Source: Ideonella sp. A 288 (GTDB taxonomy: Bacteria; Pseudomonadota; Gammaproteobacteria; Burkholderiales; Burkholderiaceae_C). Taken from it: a stretch of 64,000 nucleotides of DNA. Location: the NCBI RefSeq assembly GCF_002198735.1, contig NZ_MWLO01000123.1, positions 151,623-215,622 of the forward strand. The letters are read 5' to 3'. Position numbers and translations under genes: made by a program. A model generated the notes under the pieces. The model was not told the origin of the DNA. It saw only the letters and a program-made list of their open reading frames with translations, and did not search any database. Positions 25,228 through 33,980 of this stretch are shown here, in pieces (position 1 is the first letter of the stretch; the number at the start of each line of letters is the position of its first letter).

Positions 25228-26106
25228 TCAATCGGGGCGCCGAAGCACCATCGCGCTCTGGAAGCGCAGGTCGTTGGAATCGATGACCTCGGCCTTCAAC
25301 TCGCCGTCGCCACGGGGCACGAAGTAGAAGCGGAAGTTCGGGTTCTCGCTGATCGAGAAATCGACGTCCGCGGACATCACGGGCTGGCCGGCGTAGGTGA
25401 CGTTCACCTGCCGCACGAAATGCGCCGGCGTGAACAGCCTCGACACCTGGTCCATCGCCAGCCCCGAGTTGTTGGGGTGGCTGATCATCAGCTGCGCCAG
25501 CACCGGCTCGGTGCCCGTGGGCGTGCCTTCGACACGGATGCGCATGCGGCCCAGCGTGGCCAGCGCCGCCTGAGCGTCCTTGCCAGGGGGCGCCGAACAG
25601 CCGCCAGAGGCCTTGACGAAGCGCGTGACCATGTGCAGCTGGCCGTCGTTGGTCTCGGCAATGGCGCGCACGTGCGTGTACTCGTCGATGCGCACGCGGG
25701 TCTCGATGTCGGCGCGGCCGCTCAGCGGCGTGAACTTGAAGATCGCGGCAATCGGCGACGGGTTGTTGTCGATGACGAGGTAGACCTTCTCGATGTAGCG
25801 CGCCGGCGTCTGCGCCCAACGCGTCTTGATCGCGATCGGCACGATGGCGGCGTCTTCGGCGCGCACCGGCAGTTCGAGCGACAGCACCGCGTCGCCGTCT
25901 GACGCGATCGGGCGGGTCTGGAAAAGGCTGGCCCGCACCTTCTGCCAGATGGCACTGGCCTCCGGGTTGTCGCCGGTCTTGATCTGGGCGCGTGCCGGGC
26001 CTGCGGCGCCAAACAAGCCGACCAGCAACGCCATGCCGATCATTGCCGTGCGGAACAGCACCGTGGCGCTGTCGTGGTTCCGGAATCGGAGTTCCATGGT
26101 GATCAA
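25228..26106 (-). CDS. SoxYZ-like carrier protein, copy 2 (quinoprotein-associated)
   Basis: This 292-residue secreted protein is a paralogue of copy 1 (21761). It shares the ARYIEKVYLVIDNNPSPIAA strand region, the cysteine arm ASGGCSAPP and the C-terminal SoxZ-like SISENPNFRFYFVP. A signal peptide covers about residues 15-40. The duplication within one cluster suggests that the two carriers serve different partners or act in series. The start at 26106 could also be the in-frame ATG at 26097. An 87-base gap separates it from the upstream metallohydrolase gene. Confidence 0.85.
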   Translation of the reverse strand: MITMELRFRNHDSATVLFRTAMIGMALLVGLFGAAGPARAQIKTGDNPEASAIWQKVRASLFQTRPIASDGDAVLSLELPVRAEDAAIVPIAIKTRWAQTPARYIEKVYLVIDNNPSPIAAIFKFTPLSGRADIETRVRIDEYTHVRAIAETNDGQLHMVTRFVKASGGCSAPPGKDAQAALATLGRMRIRVEGTPTGTEPVLAQLMISHPNNSGLAMDQVSRLFTPAHFVRQVNVTYAGQPVMSADVDFSISENPNFRFYFVPRGDGELKAEVIDSNDLRFQSAMVLRRPD

Positions 26107-26193
26107 CCTCTGGGTGTCGGGGGTGGCAGGCGATCCACTCGATTCGGGAGCGGGCAGCCTCGGGTGCAGGGGCGGAACAGCTTGGCGGGCACG

Positions 26194-27234
26194 TCAGTTC
26201 ACTGGTCGCTGACCGGATGCCGCCGAACTGGCACCCGGGGTCGTGGGGGAACCCGCGGCGTCGTCTTCCCACTCGAGCTCGGCATAGGCCGCCGTCACAT
26301 TGCGCCGATGGAACCGTTCCGTCAAGCGCCAGCCGGGCGCCGCCGGCGCCGCGATGCGATCGATCGCCTGCTGGATGGTCCAACCCTGGCGGATGGCCCG
26401 GCGGGTGTCTGACAGCAAGGCGCCCAGGTAGTCGGCCTGTGCCGACATCATCGCGGTCCAATCGGTGCCGACGGCGCCGTGGCCAGGCACCACCGTGGCC
26501 ACGTCCAGGCGCCTCAACTCGGCCATGGCCGACATCCAGCCGCGCAGGCTGCCATCGAGCACCGGCAGGTGCTGCACGAACAGCAGGTCGGCGGTGAAGA
26601 GCGTGCGCGTGCGCAGATCAAGGACGGTGAGGTCGTTGTCCGTGTGCGCGGTGGGCCAGGCGCGCAGGTGCAGCACGCGGTCGCCGAGGTCGAGCTCGGC
26701 GGTCGATTCCACCTTCAGCGTCGGGTAGACGATGGTGGCCGCGGACGTCTGCAGGCCAAAGTCGCGCCGCAGCGCGTTCAGGTAGTAGGGTGCGCGTGCC
26801 GCCAGGGTGCCGGGCAACCTGGCGCTGGCGACGAAGGTGGGCGCCGCCGCGCCCGGCGTGGCGAAGGCCTCGTTGCCGAGCATGTGGTCAGGGTGGGCGT
26901 GCGTGTTGATGACATAGCACACCGGCAGCGGCGTCGCGCGCTCGATGGCGGCGCGCAAGGCCTGGCCGACGGCGGGCGTGCCACCGGTGTCGATCACCGC
27001 CACGCAGCGGCTGCCGACGACGAAGCCGAGGTTGGCCACATCGCCGCGCCAGGCGGGGGCCCAGTCTTCGACCTCTCCGATGTGCACGTAGACACCGGCG
27101 GCGGTCTGGGTCACCGCCAACGGCGTCGCGGCCCAGGCGCCCGGCGCGGTGGCGACGGCGGCCGCCACGGCTGCGGCGCGATGCGAGCTCTGCAGCCACC
27201 GCGACACGTCGGCATATCGGGCAGGCTTCGGCAT
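26194..27234 (-). CDS. Quinoprotein-associated zinc metallohydrolase (SoxH-like)
   Basis: This 346-residue secreted metallo-beta-lactamase-fold protein keeps all metal motifs: THAHPDH, the His of PTAHTDNDL, the Asp of LFTADLL and the His of VVPGHG. It belongs to the group annotated as quinoprotein relay system zinc metallohydrolase 2. The substrate is unknown; the fold usually hydrolyses thioesters or similar bonds, which would fit the SoxYZ-like carrier. I chose the ATG at 27234, 17 bases after the upstream stop; a GTG at 27279 would overlap that gene. An Ala-rich leader serves as signal peptide. Confidence 0.82.
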   Translation of the reverse strand: MPKPARYADVSRWLQSSHRAAAVAAAVATAPGAWAATPLAVTQTAAGVYVHIGEVEDWAPAWRGDVANLGFVVGSRCVAVIDTGGTPAVGQALRAAIERATPLPVCYVINTHAHPDHMLGNEAFATPGAAAPTFVASARLPGTLAARAPYYLNALRRDFGLQTSAATIVYPTLKVESTAELDLGDRVLHLRAWPTAHTDNDLTVLDLRTRTLFTADLLFVQHLPVLDGSLRGWMSAMAELRRLDVATVVPGHGAVGTDWTAMMSAQADYLGALLSDTRRAIRQGWTIQQAIDRIAAPAAPGWRLTERFHRRNVTAAYAELEWEDDAAGSPTTPGASSAASGQRPVN

Positions 27235-27251
27235 CGCCAGGGTCCGCCAGG

Positions 27252-27620
27252 CTATCGGGCCGGCGACCGCAGGAAACACCCAGTCTCGGCCTTGATGACC
27301 AAGGCGCGATAGCGCTTGATCCCCGGTTCGAGCGACGGCACGTCGCGAATGGCGCTGCCACGCTCACCGCCGATCGACATGGCCTTGGCGGCCGTGCTGA
27401 GTTCAACGTACTCGTCGAAAGGGAGTTCCTTGGCGATGGCGTCCAACGCGCAGGAACACTTGCTGGACATCTCGAAGCGCGCACCCGGATAGGTGCGCAT
27501 GCACTCCAGCACGTAGTTGACCCGGTCGGCCGTCGGAAAGTCGTTGGCACGTGCCGGCGTGCCGATTGCGAGCAGGGCGCAAAGGGTGAGCAGGCAGCGG
27601 GAAGCGGTCGAGGTTCGCAT
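27252..27620 (-). CDS. Small secreted protein of the xox cluster, function unknown
   Basis: This 122-residue protein has a clear signal peptide (cleavage after about residue 25, TPARA). The mature part is helical and contains three cysteines: one in VLECMRTYPG and two in SSKCSCALDAIAKELPFDEY, with a fourth near the end (AETGCFL). The even number suggests disulfides in the periplasm. I do not recognise the family. It lies 14 bases after the next unknown secreted protein and 17 before the metallohydrolase, so it belongs to the operon and is probably an accessory to the quinoprotein relay. Confidence 0.75.
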   Translation of the reverse strand: MRTSTASRCLLTLCALLAIGTPARANDFPTADRVNYVLECMRTYPGARFEMSSKCSCALDAIAKELPFDEYVELSTAAKAMSIGGERGSAIRDVPSLEPGIKRYRALVIKAETGCFLRSPAR

Positions 27621-27634
27621 GGGGCGGCAATGGG

Positions 27635-28321
27635 TCAGGGTTTGGGCTGCGGCGGCGCTGTCGGCGCGCCGTCGATCAGCAGGGTTTCGGCCATCGCGGC
27701 CGGGGCATCGGCAGTCTCGCCATCGATGCGCGTGCGGATGCCGTACAGGCCACCCGGCACACTATCCGACAACATGAACACATAGTGCTTGCCAGCCAGT
27801 TTCTCGAACTTCGCCCGGTTGGGATCGTCCACGTACGGGTCGATGCTGATCTCGCGCACCGCGACGGACTTGCCCCGGTAGGGGAGGTTCACCTCGCGGA
27901 TCGTGGCGCCCTGAAAGACCGCCATCCGGATGCGCTTGCGAAAGTAGTTGGCCTTGCCCTTGGTGAGCCGCTCCATCTCGCGGATGTCGCGCTCCAGGAA
28001 GTACAGGATCGCCGGATTGCCTTGTACGCCCTCGATTTCAGGCTGGCGCAACTGCCGCGCGCCCGTGAAGAACTGGGCCTTGGCCGCGCAGCAGGTCTTG
28101 TCTGGCAGTGCCGACAGGTTCAGTCGAACCGTGTCCTCGAAACCAGGTTCCATGCTCCCGGTCTTGGCGAAACGGTAACTCAGCACCTGTGGAGGGCGCA
28201 GCTTGGCGAGGTGGTTGTCGACGAACAAGGCCTGCTCGGCGGCCGAGAATTCGGTCGCGGCGTGCGCCGCGCTGCCGAGCAGCGCCAGGGCCAGCGTGAG
28301 TAGGGGCAGTCGATTGGTCAT
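27635..28321 (-). CDS. Secreted protein of the xox cluster, function unknown
   Basis: This 228-residue protein has a signal peptide (about residues 1-21, ending AHAATE). The mature region has a CC pair near residue 75 (DKTCCAAKA) and a C-terminal beta-rich half with GIRTRIDGET. I do not recognise the family, although the arrangement of strands recalls outer-membrane-lipoprotein carriers; this is weak. The start at 28321 overlaps the protease stop by ATGA, which shows tight operon membership. The C-terminus is Pro-rich. Confidence 0.75.
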   Translation of the reverse strand: MTNRLPLLTLALALLGSAAHAATEFSAAEQALFVDNHLAKLRPPQVLSYRFAKTGSMEPGFEDTVRLNLSALPDKTCCAAKAQFFTGARQLRQPEIEGVQGNPAILYFLERDIREMERLTKGKANYFRKRIRMAVFQGATIREVNLPYRGKSVAVREISIDPYVDDPNRAKFEKLAGKHYVFMLSDSVPGGLYGIRTRIDGETADAPAAMAETLLIDGAPTAPPQPKP

Positions 28322-29376
28322 GTGGGGGGCAGCGTTGCTGCATCGGTGGCACAGGTTGCGCCGGCATCGGCCACCGCAGGAGTTGCGAGGCCTTGTGGCG
28401 CCAACGACGCCAATGGCACCGCCCCCGGCAAGGGGGCTGGTTCGGATCTGATGTGATGCGTCTCGACGACCGCCAGTTCCGCCTGTGTGGCGCTGGAGTC
28501 CGGGTCGATCGACAAGGAGCATTCGAGTGCGGCACGGGCCTCGGGCCAGCGATTCATGCGGGTCATCGCGAGGCCGAGCAGGTACCACGGCTCGGCGTCG
28601 CTGGCATCGAGTCGCACCCAGTCGGACGCCAGCGAGGCCAGTTCGGGCCATCGATCGTCACGCTGCAGCAGCGCAGCCCGCAGGAACCTGGGTTGATCGA
28701 CGGCCGGTCGCTGCCAGTAGGCCAGTGGAGGCGCAGCATGGCCGGGAGCCCCTCGCCGTGCCGTCTCACTGTCGCCTTGCAGCAGCGCGCTCAGCCATTC
28801 GATCGGCGCGGCGAAGTAGTGGGCCTGGCCTCCGCGCAGGCGGAAGGTGAGGATGCCCACCAGGCGAAGATCGGCATCGAACAGTCCGCCGCCACTGGCG
28901 CCGGACGTGAACCAGTTGGAACTGCGGATGACTCCGCTGCCGTCGAAGCGGTGCACGGCCACCACTTCACCGGCGCTGTTCTGCAGGCTCATGCCGCCGG
29001 TGTAGCCGAGCGCCGTCACCGGCTGTCCGGGCTTGAGCAGATCAGAGCGGCCCAGCGTCACGGCCGCGGCACGCAGGCCGGGCACATCGAGCACGCACAG
29101 GTCGTGGTCGAAGTCGCTGAGCCGCGCCGCAGCCTCCCATCGCACCCCACCGCGCAGCACATGGATCTTCGACGTGCCGCCTGTGACATGGCAGTTGGTG
29201 ACCACCGTCTCCGGTGCGACGACGACACCCGACCCCAGCGAGTAGCCACCCTGGTGGCGCACCGCTTCGATCTTCAACACGCTGGCGCTCAAGGCCAGCA
29301 TTGCCGATCGGTCGATCTCCGCGGCCACGACCGATGCCGCGGCCGCACCGAGCACGAGGGACAGGAGTCGCTTCAT
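28318..29376 (-). CDS. Secreted trypsin-like serine protease with TPR-like C-terminal region
   Basis: This 352-residue protein has a signal peptide (about 1-19). Residues 30-215 form a chymotrypsin/DegP-like protease domain with His63 (TNCHV), Asp92 (DFDHDLCVL) and Ser161 (SGASGGG) as a plausible catalytic triad. Residues 240-310 have the spacing of tetratricopeptide repeats (EPWYLLGLAMTRMNRWPEARAALE). A Pro/Ala tail follows. It could process or quality-control periplasmic quinoproteins, or act as a binding scaffold; neither is proven. It begins 23 bases after xoxJ. Confidence 0.82.
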   Translation of the reverse strand: MKRLLSLVLGAAAASVVAAEIDRSAMLALSASVLKIEAVRHQGGYSLGSGVVVAPETVVTNCHVTGGTSKIHVLRGGVRWEAAARLSDFDHDLCVLDVPGLRAAAVTLGRSDLLKPGQPVTALGYTGGMSLQNSAGEVVAVHRFDGSGVIRSSNWFTSGASGGGLFDADLRLVGILTFRLRGGQAHYFAAPIEWLSALLQGDSETARRGAPGHAAPPLAYWQRPAVDQPRFLRAALLQRDDRWPELASLASDWVRLDASDAEPWYLLGLAMTRMNRWPEARAALECSLSIDPDSSATQAELAVVETHHIRSEPAPLPGAVPLASLAPQGLATPAVADAGATCATDAATLPPT

Positions 29377-29399
29377 CCAGAGCGCCTGCGCGGCGGTGG

Positions 29400-30296
29400 T
29401 CAGGGCTTGGCGGCCTCGTAGGAGGCATCCACCAAGGGCACGCCGAATTCTTTCAGGATGGACTGGATCTCGGCGTTCTGCGACTCGAGCAGCCCCTCGA
29501 TCTGCTGCTTCCATTCGCGCTCGCCATAGCGCACGCCCATGGCCATTTGATAGTCGAACTTGACCCCGCGTTCGGACTTGAGCGGCACCACCGTCAAGGC
29601 GGGCGTCTTCACTCGCTTGGCAAAGAAGCCAGCGATCGGCCCCCAGACGATGGCCACGTCGATCTTGCCGGCCGCCAGATCCTTCTCGATGATCTCGCCC
29701 GGGTACTGCTGCGGATCGGGATTCATGATCGGGTACGGCACGCCTTGCTCGACCAGGCCGTGTCGGCTCAGCCATTCGGAGGCCGGCGAGCGGTCGTAGA
29801 TGCCGATGCGCAGCGCGGTGAGTTTCGAGCGGTCGAGCGCCAGGAAGTCGTCGGCCGATTTCACCGTATCCAGACCCTTGCCCTGGGCAAACACCAGCGC
29901 ATAGGTGGATCGGTAATAGGGTTTGGTGACGGACACCTGGTCGTAACCCGCGGGCACGCCCATGACGATGTCGCACGGGTAGTCCTGGTCCGGCAGCTTG
30001 AACCGCAGCGTGTTGCGGATGAAGGCCAGGCGCTGCGGGAACGAGTAGTAGGTGACAGGCAGGCCAAGCGCCTTGCCGAACACTTCGGCAATGCGGTTCT
30101 CGATGCCTTCGGCCCGGGTGTTGGAGAAGGGCAGGTTGTTCGGGTCCTGGCAGACGCGAAGCGCCGCGCGGGGTGGGGCCGGCTCCTGCGACCATGCGCC
30201 TGCCCCGACGGTGGACAACGCAACGGCCACCGCCCCGAGGCGCATCTTGCACCGCGAGTGCGCAGTCTTGCCAGGCGTGCGGGTAGGCTGGGTCAT
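29400..30296 (-). CDS. xoxJ: XoxJ/MoxJ-like periplasmic binding protein
   Basis: This 298-residue protein is of the extracellular solute-binding type 3 fold found beside quinoprotein dehydrogenases. It has a leader (about residues 1-36), then ALRVCQDPNNLPFSN, the hallmark start of the XoxJ/MoxJ group, PCDIVMGVPAGYD and KIDVAIVWGP. Its known relatives are thought to help activate methanol dehydrogenase rather than bind a nutrient, which fits its place after xoxG. The start overlaps the xoxG stop (ATGA). An internal ATG 17 codons in would also leave a signal peptide. Confidence 0.88.
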   Translation of the reverse strand: MTQPTRTPGKTAHSRCKMRLGAVAVALSTVGAGAWSQEPAPPRAALRVCQDPNNLPFSNTRAEGIENRIAEVFGKALGLPVTYYSFPQRLAFIRNTLRFKLPDQDYPCDIVMGVPAGYDQVSVTKPYYRSTYALVFAQGKGLDTVKSADDFLALDRSKLTALRIGIYDRSPASEWLSRHGLVEQGVPYPIMNPDPQQYPGEIIEKDLAAGKIDVAIVWGPIAGFFAKRVKTPALTVVPLKSERGVKFDYQMAMGVRYGEREWKQQIEGLLESQNAEIQSILKEFGVPLVDASYEAAKP

Positions 30297-30679
30297 TGGG
30301 GAATGGGTTCGACCTTCGCGCGCGTGATTGCGCCGTCGGAGCGCCCCTTCAGGTAAGCATAGAGCTGATTGATGTTGTCCATCACGACAGGGCTGTTGCC
30401 GAAGCTCTGCATGCCCTTGTCCAGGCGGCCCACGGTCACCGTCTTGATGAAGTCTTCCTTCGACAGCGTCTTCAGGCTTTCGATCAACGACGGCCCCACC
30501 ATGCCTTCCTGGTTGGCACCATGGCAACGGTCGCACGCCGCCGCACGCCAGCTGCGGAACCCCTTCATCGTCTCGGCATCGACCTTGTAGCCGTCGACTA
30601 CTTTGTAGGGCTTGTCTTGCGCCTGCACGGAGGCCGCCAGGCCAAGCAGCACGCAGAACCAGGTTGTCTTCAAGTTCAT
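30293..30679 (-). CDS. xoxG: Cytochrome c of the XoxG type
   Basis: This 128-residue secreted monohaem cytochrome has a signal peptide (about 1-20) and the haem site C49-x-x-C52-H53 (CDRCHG). A likely axial methionine lies in KGMQSFGNSP. It is the expected electron acceptor of XoxF. It follows xoxF by 113 bases that contain a terminator-like hairpin, so it may be expressed less than xoxF. The start at 30679 was chosen to begin the signal peptide. It overlaps xoxJ by four bases. Confidence 0.9.
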   Translation of the reverse strand: MNLKTTWFCVLLGLAASVQAQDKPYKVVDGYKVDAETMKGFRSWRAAACDRCHGANQEGMVGPSLIESLKTLSKEDFIKTVTVGRLDKGMQSFGNSPVVMDNINQLYAYLKGRSDGAITRAKVEPIPQ

Positions 30680-30703
30680 GAGTCTTCGATCCTCGAGTCG
30701 GCG

Positions 30704-30725
30704 AAAAAAGGGAGACGGCCCCCTT
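30704..30725 (-). terminator. Intrinsic terminator between xoxF and xoxG
   Basis: Read on the minus strand, AAGGG, an eight-base spacer and CCCTT form a hairpin running directly into a run of T residues (six Ts at 30704-30709, two of them in the stem). It lies after the xoxF stop and before xoxG, and would let only part of the transcripts continue. Confidence 0.6.
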
Positions 30726-30792
30726 GCGGTTGCCATCCCCCGATCTCAGCAACGGGCCCGCGCCATGAACGGCCAGGCCCGCCTTCCTGCGG

Positions 30793-32613
30793 TCAGTTGG
30801 GCAGGGCGAACACGGTCAGCGAGCCACCCAGGTCGGTGTACTGGCTGAGTTCCTTGTAGCCACCCACGGCGCCCAGGCCATCCTGGTCCTTCTCGAGGCC
30901 AGCCGCCATGCCGATGCCGGCCCAGCCACCAATGCCCGAGAACACGCCGATGTACTGCTTGCCCTTGTGCTCGTAGGTGAACACGTTGCCAATGATGCCG
31001 GAGGGCGTCTTGAACTTGAACAGTTCCTTGTTGATGTCCTTCTTGTCGACGCACTTCATGTAACCCTCGAGCGTGCCGTAGCACGACAGGCCGCCAGCGG
31101 TGTTGAGCGAGCCGCTCCACACCGAGAACTTCTCGGCCTTGGACTGGACGATCTTGCCGGTGCCGGCGTCCCAGGTGATGAAGTTGCCCATGCCGCCGTG
31201 GCTGTTGGGGGCCGGGAACATGGACAGCGTGGCGCCGACGTACGGCTGGCCTGCGGTGTACTCCACCTTGAACGGCTCGTAGTCCATGCAGACGTGGTTG
31301 GTCGGCACATAGAAGAGCTTGGTCTCGGGGTCGTACGACGCCGGCTGCTGGTCCTTGCTGCCCAGCGCCGCCGGGCAGATGCCCTTGGTGTTGACGTCAG
31401 GACCGTTCTGCGCGGTCGAGTACTTGGCGACGACCTGCGGCCGGCCGGTCTTCATGTCCACGTGCGTGGCCCAGTTCACCTTCGGGTCGTACTTCTCGGC
31501 CACGAGCAGCGCACCATTGGTACGGTCCATCGTGTAGGCGAAGCCGTTGCGGTCGAAGTGGACCAGCGCCTTGGTGGGCTTGCCCTTGACGTTGATGTCC
31601 GCCAGGATCATCTCGTTGATGCCGTCGAAGTCCCACTCGTCGAACGGCGTCATCTGGTAGACCCAGTTGACCTTGCCGGTGTCGACGTCGCGCGACCAGA
31701 TGGACATCGACCACTTGTTGTCACCAGGGCGCTGCGACGGGTTCCAGGTCGACGGATTGCCGGTGCCATAAAACACGGCATTCAGCGCCTTGTCGTAGCT
31801 GTACCAGCCCCAGGTGGTGCCGCCGCCGATCTTCCACTGGTCGCCCTTCCAGGTCTTCAGCGAAGAGTCGGCGCCGACCGGCGTGACCTTGCCGTCGGCC
31901 CAGGTGGTGGTCTTGGCCGGGTCGATCAGCATCTCGCTGTCGGGGCCGACGCTGTAGCCCTTCCAGGCCAGCTTGCCGTCGGACAGGTTGTAGGCGGCCA
32001 GGAAGCCGCGCACGCCCCACTCGCCACCGGAGATGCCGGTGATGACCTTGTCCTTGAAGACGTGCGGCGCATTGGTGTTCACGGCGCCGAGCTTCGGGTC
32101 ACCGTTCTTGGTGCTCCAGAGCAGCTTGCCGGTCTTGGAGTCCAGCGCGATGAGCATCGAGTCGGCCTGCTGCAGGATCACCTTGCCTTCGGCATAGGCC
32201 AGACCGCGGTTGACCGTGTCGCAGCACATCTGCGGGATCACCGCAGGATCTTGCTTGGGCTCGTACTTCCACTTGATCTTCTGCGTATCAAGGTCGATGG
32301 CGAAGACCTTGTTCGGGAAGGGCGAGTGCAGGTACATCGTGCCGTCGATGACCAGCGGCGAACCCTCATGACCCCGCAGCACACCGGTGGAGAACGTCCA
32401 TGCCACCTGCATCTTGCCGACGTTGCCGGCGTTGATCTGCTTCAGTTGGCTGTAGCGCTGGTTGAACATGTCACCAGCCTGCATCGCCCAATTCTTTGAA
32501 TTGGCGATGTTCTTTTCGACATCGGCATTGGCCATGGCCAATGTGGGCACAGCGAGCATCGCCAACGCGACGCTGCGCCATGGATGCCAAATTGCTTGCT
32601 TCGAACTCTGCAT
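30793..32613 (-). CDS. xoxF: Lanthanide-type PQQ methanol dehydrogenase
   Basis: XoxF oxidises methanol (and other primary alcohols) in the periplasm with PQQ. This 606-residue protein has a signal peptide (about residues 1-32), the adjacent-cysteine ring Cys130-Cys131 (MCCDTVNRG) and eight-bladed propeller repeats. Asp328 (catalytic) is followed two residues later by Asp330 in WDFDG. That second Asp coordinates the lanthanide and is Ala in calcium-type MxaF, so a rare-earth enzyme is strongly indicated. The ATG at 32613 has GGAGA ahead. Cytochrome XoxG and XoxJ follow. Confidence 0.97.
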   Translation of the reverse strand: MQSSKQAIWHPWRSVALAMLAVPTLAMANADVEKNIANSKNWAMQAGDMFNQRYSQLKQINAGNVGKMQVAWTFSTGVLRGHEGSPLVIDGTMYLHSPFPNKVFAIDLDTQKIKWKYEPKQDPAVIPQMCCDTVNRGLAYAEGKVILQQADSMLIALDSKTGKLLWSTKNGDPKLGAVNTNAPHVFKDKVITGISGGEWGVRGFLAAYNLSDGKLAWKGYSVGPDSEMLIDPAKTTTWADGKVTPVGADSSLKTWKGDQWKIGGGTTWGWYSYDKALNAVFYGTGNPSTWNPSQRPGDNKWSMSIWSRDVDTGKVNWVYQMTPFDEWDFDGINEMILADINVKGKPTKALVHFDRNGFAYTMDRTNGALLVAEKYDPKVNWATHVDMKTGRPQVVAKYSTAQNGPDVNTKGICPAALGSKDQQPASYDPETKLFYVPTNHVCMDYEPFKVEYTAGQPYVGATLSMFPAPNSHGGMGNFITWDAGTGKIVQSKAEKFSVWSGSLNTAGGLSCYGTLEGYMKCVDKKDINKELFKFKTPSGIIGNVFTYEHKGKQYIGVFSGIGGWAGIGMAAGLEKDQDGLGAVGGYKELSQYTDLGGSLTVFALPN

Positions 32614-33034
32614 TGAAGTCTCCTTGTGTTGATCACCCGAGCCCGCCCGCACGGAACCGCTGGGAGGCCGTCCGCCGAGCGCCATGAGGAAGCCGGCGAG
32701 GTCTTATCTGCAATTTGCGGGCCCATGTTCGAGACCAGCAATCAACGATCAAGCCGCATCGATCGCTTCAAAAGCAACGCGCCGAGTTGACTGAGCGGCG
32801 TAAGAAAAAACCCTGCAATGCGGCGCCGCCGAACCAAACTCGGGGTCCGGTTTGCCGACTCCTAGGGAATGCCCCAACAGGGTCAACGCTAAGCCCCGCC
32901 GCTCCCGCGGCAAGGCGTTCGAGAACGCGAAATCGTGCGCCGAAATTGTGGCAATCACTTTCGGCACAGAGTGTTTCACCGCGCCGGCGTTCTCGCCGGC
33001 TGCGGGATGGGTCGGCTTCAGCCGGCGGCGGGGA
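32614..33034. other. 421-base intergenic stretch upstream of xoxF
   Basis: This stretch lies between the cytochrome gene (33035) and xoxF. It has visibly lower GC and A/T runs (for example AAAAAA at 32805-32810), as expected of a promoter region for a strongly expressed gene. I could not find a -24/-12 site; TTGACC on the minus strand (complement of 32881-32886) is a possible -35 box with no good -10. A hairpin at 32983-33000 is listed separately. A 76-codon minus-strand frame here has poor codon use and I do not call it. Confidence 0.5.
32983..33000 (-). terminator. Hairpin after the two-haem cytochrome gene
   Basis: GCCGGCG and CGCCGGC form a perfect 7-bp stem with a 4-base loop, 35 bases after the cytochrome stop on the minus strand. 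No T run follows, so it may only weaken read-through into xoxF. Confidence 0.4.
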
Positions 33035-33655
33035 TCAGAGCGACTGCACGTACTCGGCGACGGCGCGCATCTCGGCCTGCGTCATGGGACGGGTCTCGTC
33101 CTTCATGATGACGCCGTGCGGCCGCAAGCGCGTGCCGAACACCTTCAACTGGGCGTAAACATAGTCGGCACGTTGGCCGGCCAGTCGTGGAAACCCTCCA
33201 GCGCCCTCCGCGGCGACCCCGTGGCACGACGCGCAGGCCCGAACCCCACGGGCCGGCATGCCGTCGGCATAGATCATCTGGCCGGCGCGGACCAGGCCTG
33301 GACGGCCCGGCTTGCCGACCGCTGGCGTCTGGGCCTGGTAGTAGTCGGCCAGGCCGTTGATGGTGGCGTCGTCGAGCAGGGCCGACACCCCCCACATGTA
33401 GGCGCGCGTGCCGGTCTCTGCGCGCGTTTGCGAGCGGAAGTCGATGAGTTGCGCGATCGTGTACTGGCGCATCTGACCGGCCAGCGAGGGAATCTCCCGT
33501 GTCGCGCTGCGGCCGCCTTCGCCATGGCAGGCTGCGCACACATGGATCGCGCGCCGCACGGTTTCCTGGTCTCCGGCCACGTCCTGGCCCTGTGCCGAAC
33601 CCATGGCCAGGGCGCAACCGGCCAGCAGCCCGGCCACTGTTCTCATCGATCTCAT
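33035..33655 (-). CDS. Secreted two-haem cytochrome c (c4-like)
   Basis: This 206-residue protein has a signal peptide (about 1-24) and two cytochrome c domains with CAACHG near residue 40 and CASCHG near residue 140. The duplicated layout resembles cytochrome c4, a periplasmic electron carrier to terminal oxidases. It stands at the head of the xox cluster and is divergent from mxaR, so it may receive electrons from XoxG and pass them to the respiratory chain; that is inference. Confidence 0.88.
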   Translation of the reverse strand: MRSMRTVAGLLAGCALAMGSAQGQDVAGDQETVRRAIHVCAACHGEGGRSATREIPSLAGQMRQYTIAQLIDFRSQTRAETGTRAYMWGVSALLDDATINGLADYYQAQTPAVGKPGRPGLVRAGQMIYADGMPARGVRACASCHGVAAEGAGGFPRLAGQRADYVYAQLKVFGTRLRPHGVIMKDETRPMTQAEMRAVAEYVQSL

Positions 33656-33980
33656 CGTCGTCTCCTCGGTGTACCGCTGATGCGTCAGGCAAATTGTTGG
33701 CGCCGTGGTGTCCGCACGGCCTGACGCCGATCAACCGCCGCAATGGGCCCGGAACCTCGGTGGAAACCAGACTGCGGCAGGTCATGTCCAGCCCCCGCAG
33801 GGCAGCGGGCGGCACGGGCAACTCACCTCGCGGCGCGGCGTGTCTCTTGCTAGCCCAGCCGTGCTGTTCGCGAGGCCGGCCCCCTGCGTCGCGTGCGGTG
33901 CAGACTGTCCCGCCTTCGACGCACAGGGAGCGGAGCCGACGGTGGCGGCCGTGGCGTGACAGCATCAACGAGGGCTCCGA
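33656..33980. other. 325-base divergent promoter region between cytochrome c and mxaR
   Basis: This gap separates two divergently transcribed operons, xox (minus) and mxaRSACKL (plus), and must hold promoters for both. I see no convincing -35/-10 or -24/-12 site. There is a weak ribosome site (GAGG) before the mxaR ATG. Confidence 0.5.

Noticed and set aside
32749-32979. A 76-codon minus-strand frame between the cytochrome and xoxF
   Set aside because: Third-position GC is low compared with all neighbours, no ribosome site, and the region is better explained as the xoxF promoter area.
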